The position numbers were made by a program, and so were the translations under genes. Below the pieces are notes generated by a model. The model was not told where the DNA came from. It worked only from the letters and a program-made list of their open reading frames with translations, and ran no database searches. Positions 58,775-64,000 of a stretch of 64,000 nt of DNA are shown one piece after another; within the stretch, counting starts at the first letter, position 1, and the number at the start of each line of letters is the position of its first letter. This stretch comes from Purshia tridentata (Eukaryota; Streptophyta; Magnoliopsida; Rosales; Rosaceae). The DNA is taken from the NCBI GenBank assembly GCA_003254885.1, contig QANT01007044.1, positions 31,295-95,294 on the forward strand, given 5' to 3'.

Positions 58775-58910
58775 GGCCCAAAATAGATGAGGATAGAACT
58801 TTGTATTCTAAACAAATCTAACAAAAATAAAAGGTTTTTTTTTTAAGCCCAAAAGCATAAAGAGTCTAATAGGCTGGCCCAGAGGTAGAAGTGCATTATA
58901 AACCGGCCCA
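58775..58910. promoter_or_regulatory. Three GGCCCA (site II) elements upstream of RBM28
   Basis: GGCCCA occurs at 58775-58780, 58876-58881 and 58905-58910, that is about 145-280 bases upstream of the start codon; the complement is TGGGCC. Site II elements of this type, bound by TCP factors, are enriched in plant ribosome-biogenesis and cell-proliferation genes, which fits the RBM28 role. A telo-box-like AACCTAAACC is at about 58,678. Confidence 0.55.
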
Positions 58911-58975
58911 CTTTTTAATGAGTTGAGTGTTAGGCAACTTTTATTTTCTTTTTTGAAATTGTTCAACCGTTTCAA

Positions 58976-60464
58976 TAACACCCACTAAAATTGTTCAACA
59001 ATTTCAACCCAAAATTTGATAAAAATGTCTTATAATTTTTGGTTACATATACATGTGAAAAATGAATAAAACAACACAAAAGTACAATCATCTACAATCA
59101 CATTCACCTAATTATATAAGTAAATTTTTATTCGATAGTTTCAACCATCTAGTAGAAACAAAAATAAAGGAACATGTCGACTGCTTTGCATTGTACAAGC
59201 ATGTTACTTTACAAAGTGGGTTGGCTTATCATGGTTAAAAGTTAGGTGGACCTATTTAAAATCAAATATTTCATATGGATTATTTTATAAAGGGAAAATT
59301 TTAATAACATGACTCCAATTTACACGCTAACTCCAAACAGGAATATCATTTGCAAAGTGATTCAAATTTGAGTCAAAAGTAAAACTTGAATCCTAATTTA
59401 AGTCATTTTGAAGGTGGTATGATTATTTGAAGTTAACATATAAATTGGAGTCTTCTTCTTAAAAATTTTCTTTTTATAAAAGGAACCTCCAAAGTAGACC
59501 TTTTAAATAATTGATAAAGATAACTTTATTGAGATTTTGATGCAGATGTCCTCAAGATTATGACGATTGCCTCAGACAATTTTATCCTCAATATCATGAA
59601 GATTGCCTCAAACAATTTACTGTCCAACAAAATTGAAGTAAGCATATTCTCGGGCAAGATATATATTGCATATAACGTGCACACCAAATTTTTTGTGATT
59701 TATTTCCATTTTATTTGTATTTTTAAGATTCGGTATATGTATCATTTTTTGTCTACATGGCGAAAATTTGGTGTTTATGTTATTAAAAACAACACCTAAG
59801 TGTTGTCCATGGTGGCATTTAACAATTTTTTATCCTCAATATCATGAAGATTGCCTCAAACAATTTATTGTCCAACAAAATTGAAGTAAGCATATTCTCG
59901 GGCTAGATATATATTTCATATAACGTGCACACCAAATTTTTTGAGATTTACTTCCATTTTATTTGTATTTTTAAGATTTGGTATATGTATCATTTTTTGT
60001 CTACATGGCGTAAATTTGGTGTTCATGTTATTAAAAACAACACGTAAGTGTTGTCCATGGTGGCATTTAACAATTTTTTTACAGGAATCCTGATGTCCTA
60101 TTTTGTAGATTTTCGTTAGGATATGAATTTATAATATTTTTTTATTCATTGACCAATCTAAAATACCCCTTATAGTTCATGAGTGCATATTGTAGCTAAG
60201 CCAATTACAGAAAAAAATGTAAGGAGGCCTAATTATATATAAACTTTGGGTTTAATAAGTGATAGTAATTTATGATATAGGTAGCTGACACCGATTTAAG
60301 CTTATATTTTCAGTTTTTGGCGGCCATTGGCCAAACTATAAGGCCATGACTTATATATTAATTGCTATTGGAAGAGAGTAAAAAATTAGATGAAGGTTTT
60401 CTTTAATATTGATCCTAATAATACTAATCATGAGTCAAGCCCTCTTCATGCATAGCAAGAATTA
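58976..60464. repeat. Segmental duplication, copy A
   Basis: About 1.49 kb from CCCACTAAAATTGTTCA to CCTCTTCATGCATAGCAAGAATT, matched along its length by copy B at 62,664-63,878. The size difference is explained mainly by an extra 248-bp tandem unit in copy A. No terminal inverted repeats, long terminal repeats or coding frames were identified. It ends about 430 bases upstream of the phytocyanin-like gene. Confidence 0.85.
59581..60077. repeat. 248-bp tandem duplication inside copy A
   Basis: Two successive units of 248-249 bases begin TTTATCCTCAATATCATGAAG and end TGGTGGCATTTAACAATTTTT. They are about 97 percent alike by eye. Copy B has a single unit. Each unit also starts with a shorter internal repeat built on CTCAA-ATCATGAAGATTGCCTCA-like words. 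Confidence 0.85.
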
Positions 60465-60819
60465 GTACGATTAGAACAATCCATATTATTGTAAGATAGG
60501 AGAACTCATACTTTTTAACTAAAATATTTGTTATTTTATTTATAATAAAATAATTAGGTGCAATTCCTAGTATACAGTTTTTCTTAATTAAAATTTGTGG
60601 TCTTAGTGGGGTTAGCCCTTTGAGTACTTGCCAACTCAATAAAATTTCATAATAAATTGATTTTTTTTTTTTCAAGAAATTTCATACTAAGCCTTCATGA
60701 TTCCTCCTAAAAATAATTATCTAATTATAAAATAATTTTTGGTACATACAACTATTTGTAATTGAACCTTCTATTTAAGAAGAATTACAGCTCTTTACAT
60801 AATTAAGACATACTTCCTC

Positions 60820-60827
60820 TATAAATT
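60820..60827 (+). promoter_or_regulatory. TATA box of the phytocyanin-like gene
   Basis: TATAAATT lies 67 bases upstream of the start codon at 60894 in the context CCTCTATAAATTTTG, a good plant TATA position for a short leader. Confidence 0.6.
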
Positions 60828-60893
60828 TTGAAAGCACACTTGAAAACCTCACGAACAAATTAATTTTGAACCTAAGTTGGCTACGGAAACACA

Positions 60894-61531
60894 ATGAAAG
60901 AAATAGTTTTTGTTACTTTGGTGGTAGCAACAACAATAATATTAATGTTGCCTCTACATGAAGCTTTTCTTTTTATGGGTCACAAGAGAGATGAAAGTGA
61001 GAAGGTGGATACGAACTTTGGTTTTGGGTGTAAGGGTCACAAATGCTCTCGACCATTAAAGCTACAAGCAGCACGCAGAGTTTCTTTCTTTTATGTTGTA
61101 GGAGACGACTCAGGATGGTCACTACCTCCGGATAAACTCTTTTATAGTCGTTGGGCTTCAAATAATAAACTTTTTGTTAACGATATATTGGGTAATCTTC
61201 CATAATTACAAGCTAAATAAAAAATAATTGAGTAGTCCAATAATTTCATTTTTTCTTTTTAATCTTCAGTTTTGATTTCTTTTTAAGTTAATTAAGGGGG
61301 TTTTAAGAAGTTTTTATTAATCTTGCAGAATTCAAAGACATACGTGGAGACACTGACCTAGCTAAAGTAAGCAAGGAAGATTTCGAGGAATGTAACACTA
61401 CCAATCCACGTCGAGTGTGGAAAGTACCATATATTCATAAATATACTAAACCTGGCATATTTTACTATACTAGTACCTACCCCCTGCTTTGCCATGAAGG
61501 ACAAAAGTTAGCAGTGAATATATCAGCATAA
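60894..61531 (+). CDS. Phytocyanin-like (early nodulin-like) protein lacking copper ligands
   Basis: Two exons, 60894-61191 and 61329-61531, join at phase 1 to 166 residues. The single intron falls after NDIL, where phytocyanin genes usually have theirs. Residues 1-24 form a signal peptide. A 40-residue insert with CKGHKC follows before the cupredoxin fold starts (FYVVGDDSGW). The two cysteines of the usual disulfide remain (EECN and LLCHEGQK). Aligned with the family motif, the copper Cys is Ser (YYTST), the copper His before the second Cys is Leu, and the first His (usually HDVLKV) is Thr (TDLAKV). So type I copper cannot bind, as in early nodulin-like proteins. There is no GPI-type hydrophobic C-terminus. 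It is probably a secreted, apoplastic protein of unknown role. Confidence 0.82.
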
Positions 61532-61559
61532 ACTTAGATTAAAGTCTAAAACTTGATCA

Positions 61560-61775
61560 CTTTAAGTAGAATAAAATTACAGGATGGCAGTTAAGTATTT
61601 GTTTGTTGTCTCTTCCTCTCTTGCATTTTGGTTTTCCGTTTAGTTTGGTTTATTGTTTGATGTATTTTCTTTACATGAGGTTTGGTTTTTTGCCCACCTC
61701 CTTGTACTTGTTTTTCTTTGATTAATAAAGTGTTCCTCTTATTGTCAAGGTTCATCTAAAAAAAACAAATTGTTT
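61560..61775 (+). mobile_element. Probable LINE 3' end with A-rich tail
   Basis: T-rich sequence with TTGTACTTGTTTTTCTTTG, ATTAATAAAGTGTTCCTCTT and a terminal run of A (about 61,758-61,766) resembles the 3' UTR of plant LINEs. No upstream reverse transcriptase is present, so it is at best a 5'-truncated copy. It could instead be the 3' UTR of the phytocyanin-like gene, which ends just before it. Confidence 0.4.
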
Positions 61776-62663
61776 GTGGTACTATGTTTGTGGGCGACCC
61801 ACCAATCCGGAGGCCTACGGGGTCTCGCCGGCCACCCATGGTGGTCCGATGAGGGAGGGAGGGAGGAAGAGAAAGAGGAGTGCAGTTTGGGAAACCTTGT
61901 TCAGCTTATGAAGTCGAAAAACTAATTAAATATTGGCAAAATGGTCTGGTGGCCCTCATTAGTCCAAGACATCTTTATTGGCCCCTACGTACCTCATAAA
62001 ACTAGTGATAGATGTCATGGATGATTAATTTCTATCAACGCAATAAAATGTATCATCGTTTTCTTTGTTGTTAGATGTTATTGTTATTATTTTTAATTAG
62101 TTGTTGTTAATTATATGTTGTTTTTATATGGATTTAGACGGTCTTATTATTGTATTTCTTGTACTATTTTATATTTAAATATTTACTGTTTTTAAATCTT
62201 TCAAACATTGCAATATCAAGAACAAAGAAAAATATAGAGAAGATAAAATTAATCAAATTAAAGACAAATAGAGAAATTCTAATATTAGTATTCAAAACAA
62301 ATTTTAAATATATTCAATATTAGAATTTAGGTCTCAATCAACACCATTAGTCTTGCAAAAGCCAAAACTCAAAATTAATTTTAACACTGTTTAAAGCCCA
62401 AAAAAAGTTTGGATCACAAATTTGGGCTCTTACCATAATAGAAGGCCTTATAATGTAACTCAAAGACTATAAATTCACAATATGCCACATATATAATTAT
62501 CAATTTGTTTTAAGTCTACTTTAAATTTACTTGTCTCGTCTATTGTCATGATTCCTTATCTATTTGTAGCCTTATTTTAGGCCATTTTCTTGTTGTTTTT
62601 AATTTGGCCATGTTAGCTCCACGCGGGCTTCCTGCTAGTAAGAGTCTTAGCCTTTTGTTTCTA
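61776..62663. other. Spacer between the phytocyanin-like gene and copy B
   Basis: No gene is supported. A short G-rich stretch (about 61,795-61,895, with GGGAGGGAGGGAGG) stands out from A+T-rich surroundings and resembles low-complexity transposon sequence. Confidence 0.5.
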
Positions 62664-63878
62664 ATACCCACTAAAATTGTTCAGCAATTTCAACCTAAAA
62701 TTTTATAAAAATGTCTTATAATTTTTAGTTTCATGTACATGTGAAAAATGAATAAAACAACTCGTACAGTAATATAGAATCACATTCACCCTAATTATAT
62801 AAGTAAATTATTATTCGATGGTTCAACCATTCAGTAGAAACAAAAACAAAGGAACATTTCGAGTGCTTGGCATTGTACAAACATGTTGCTCACTTTATAA
62901 AGTGGGTCGGCTTATCATGGCTAAAAGCCCAAAAGTTAGGTGGACCTTTTTGAAATCAAATATTTCATATGAATTATTTTATAAAAGGAAAATTTTAGTA
63001 ACATGACTTCAATTTATATGCCAACTCCAAACAAGGATATCATTTGCAAAGTGATTCAAATTTGAATCCTAATTTGAGTCATTTTAAAGGTGGTATAATT
63101 ATTTGAAGTTAACATAGAAGTTGGAGTCTTTTCCGCTAAAATTTTTCTTTTTATAAAAAACACCTCCGAAGTAGACCTTTTTAATAATTGATAAAGACAA
63201 TTTTATTGAGATTTTGATGTGGATGTCCTCAAGATTATGAAGATTGCCTCAGACAATTTTATCCTCAAGATCATGAAGATTGCCTTACACAATTTACTGT
63301 CCAACAAAATTGGAGTCAACATGTCGTTCTCAGGTCAGATATATATTTCATATAACATGCACACCAAATTTTTTGTGATTTATTTCCGTTTTATTTGTAA
63401 TTTTAAGATTTGGTATTTGTATCATTTTTTGTCTACATGGGCATAAATTCGGTGTTCATGTTATTCAATTTTCTTACAGGAATCTTGAAGTCCTATTTTG
63501 TAGGTTTCCGTTAGTTAGGATATGAATTTTTACTATTTTTTTTATTTGTTGACCAATCTAAAATACCCCTTCTAGTTCGTGGGTGCATATTATAACTAAA
63601 CCAATTACAAAAAAAAATATAAGGAGGCCTAATTATATATAAACTTTGGATTTAAAGTGGCAGTAATATTATGATACAGGGTAGCTGACACTGATTTAAG
63701 CATATATTTTCAGTTTTTGGGGGGCCATTGGCCATACTATAAGGCCATTATAAGCCTATAACTTATATATTAATTGCTATAGGAAGAGAGTAAAAAATTA
63801 GATGAAGGTTTTCTTTAATATTGATCCTCCTAATACTACTAATCAAGAGTCAAGCCCTCTTCATGCCTAGCAAGAATT
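62664..63878. repeat. Segmental duplication, copy B
   Basis: About 1.2 kb, the second copy of 58,976-60,464 in the same orientation, with scattered substitutions and small indels and only one 248-bp unit. After 63,878 the sequence diverges from what follows copy A and the window ends soon after. Confidence 0.85.
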
Positions 63879-64000
63879 GATTGAGTAAAAGAAATAGTGT
63901 TTGGCAGTCAAGAAAATAGATGAATGAATTAGAGCCCTGAAGACGATTCTCATTTAATCAATTAAAAAATGAGGTTACAGACCTTGGCTTTTATAGCTAA

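Overview
This is a plant nuclear genomic window, almost certainly from a eudicot. It is about two-thirds A+T, has multi-exon genes with GT-AG introns, and carries many short transposon remnants. The gene repertoire (RD19-type protease, VHA-a, MCM4, SHL/EBS, a GH35 beta-galactosidase with a lectin tail, RBM28, phytocyanin) is plant-specific or plant-typical. A rosid, perhaps Rosaceae, is my impression only; nothing in the window proves it. All gene models were built by hand from splice sites and reading-frame continuity. Every model closes in frame, which is the main support for the exon coordinates.

Layout. 1.58-3.94 kb (+): RD19-type cysteine protease, preceded by a G/C-rich foldback and a G-box. 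4.3-5.1 kb: dead LINE RNase H fragment. 5.6-17.1 kb (-): 18-exon V-ATPase subunit a of the tonoplast a2/a3 class. 18.6-23.9 kb (-): 18-exon MCM4 replicative helicase subunit with two E2F sites. 24.2-26.7 kb: transposon island with a FAR1-like remnant and a 1.2 kb PIF/Harbinger-like element flanked by TTA. 27.3-31.4 kb (+): 12-exon WDR13-like WD40 protein. 32.0 kb (+): tRNA-Glu(CUC). 32.3-33.7 kb: a TIR element with an 8-bp target duplication and a stem-loop MITE. 34.3-37.6 kb (-): BAH-PHD histone reader of the SHL/EBS family. 38.9-45.5 kb (-): 19-exon secreted beta-galactosidase. 45.6-48.5 kb: intergenic. 48.5-58.6 kb (-): 19-exon RBM28-like nucleolar RRM protein. 58.9-64 kb: a duplicated segment (two copies of about 1.2-1.5 kb) flanking a phytocyanin-like gene whose copper ligands are lost.

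The genes are unrelated neighbours, as is usual in plants; there is no operon or cluster logic. MCM4 (S-phase replication), RBM28 (ribosome biogenesis) and SHL (chromatin reading) are growth-linked housekeeping genes. RD19, VHA-a and the beta-galactosidase act in the vacuole or cell wall.

I found no clearly undescribed system. The points most worth following are the copper-dead phytocyanin with an unusual N-terminal insert inside a segmental duplication, the transposons with readable target-site duplications, a GC-AG intron in MCM4, an inverted pair of E2F sites, and a 24-bp microexon in RBM28.
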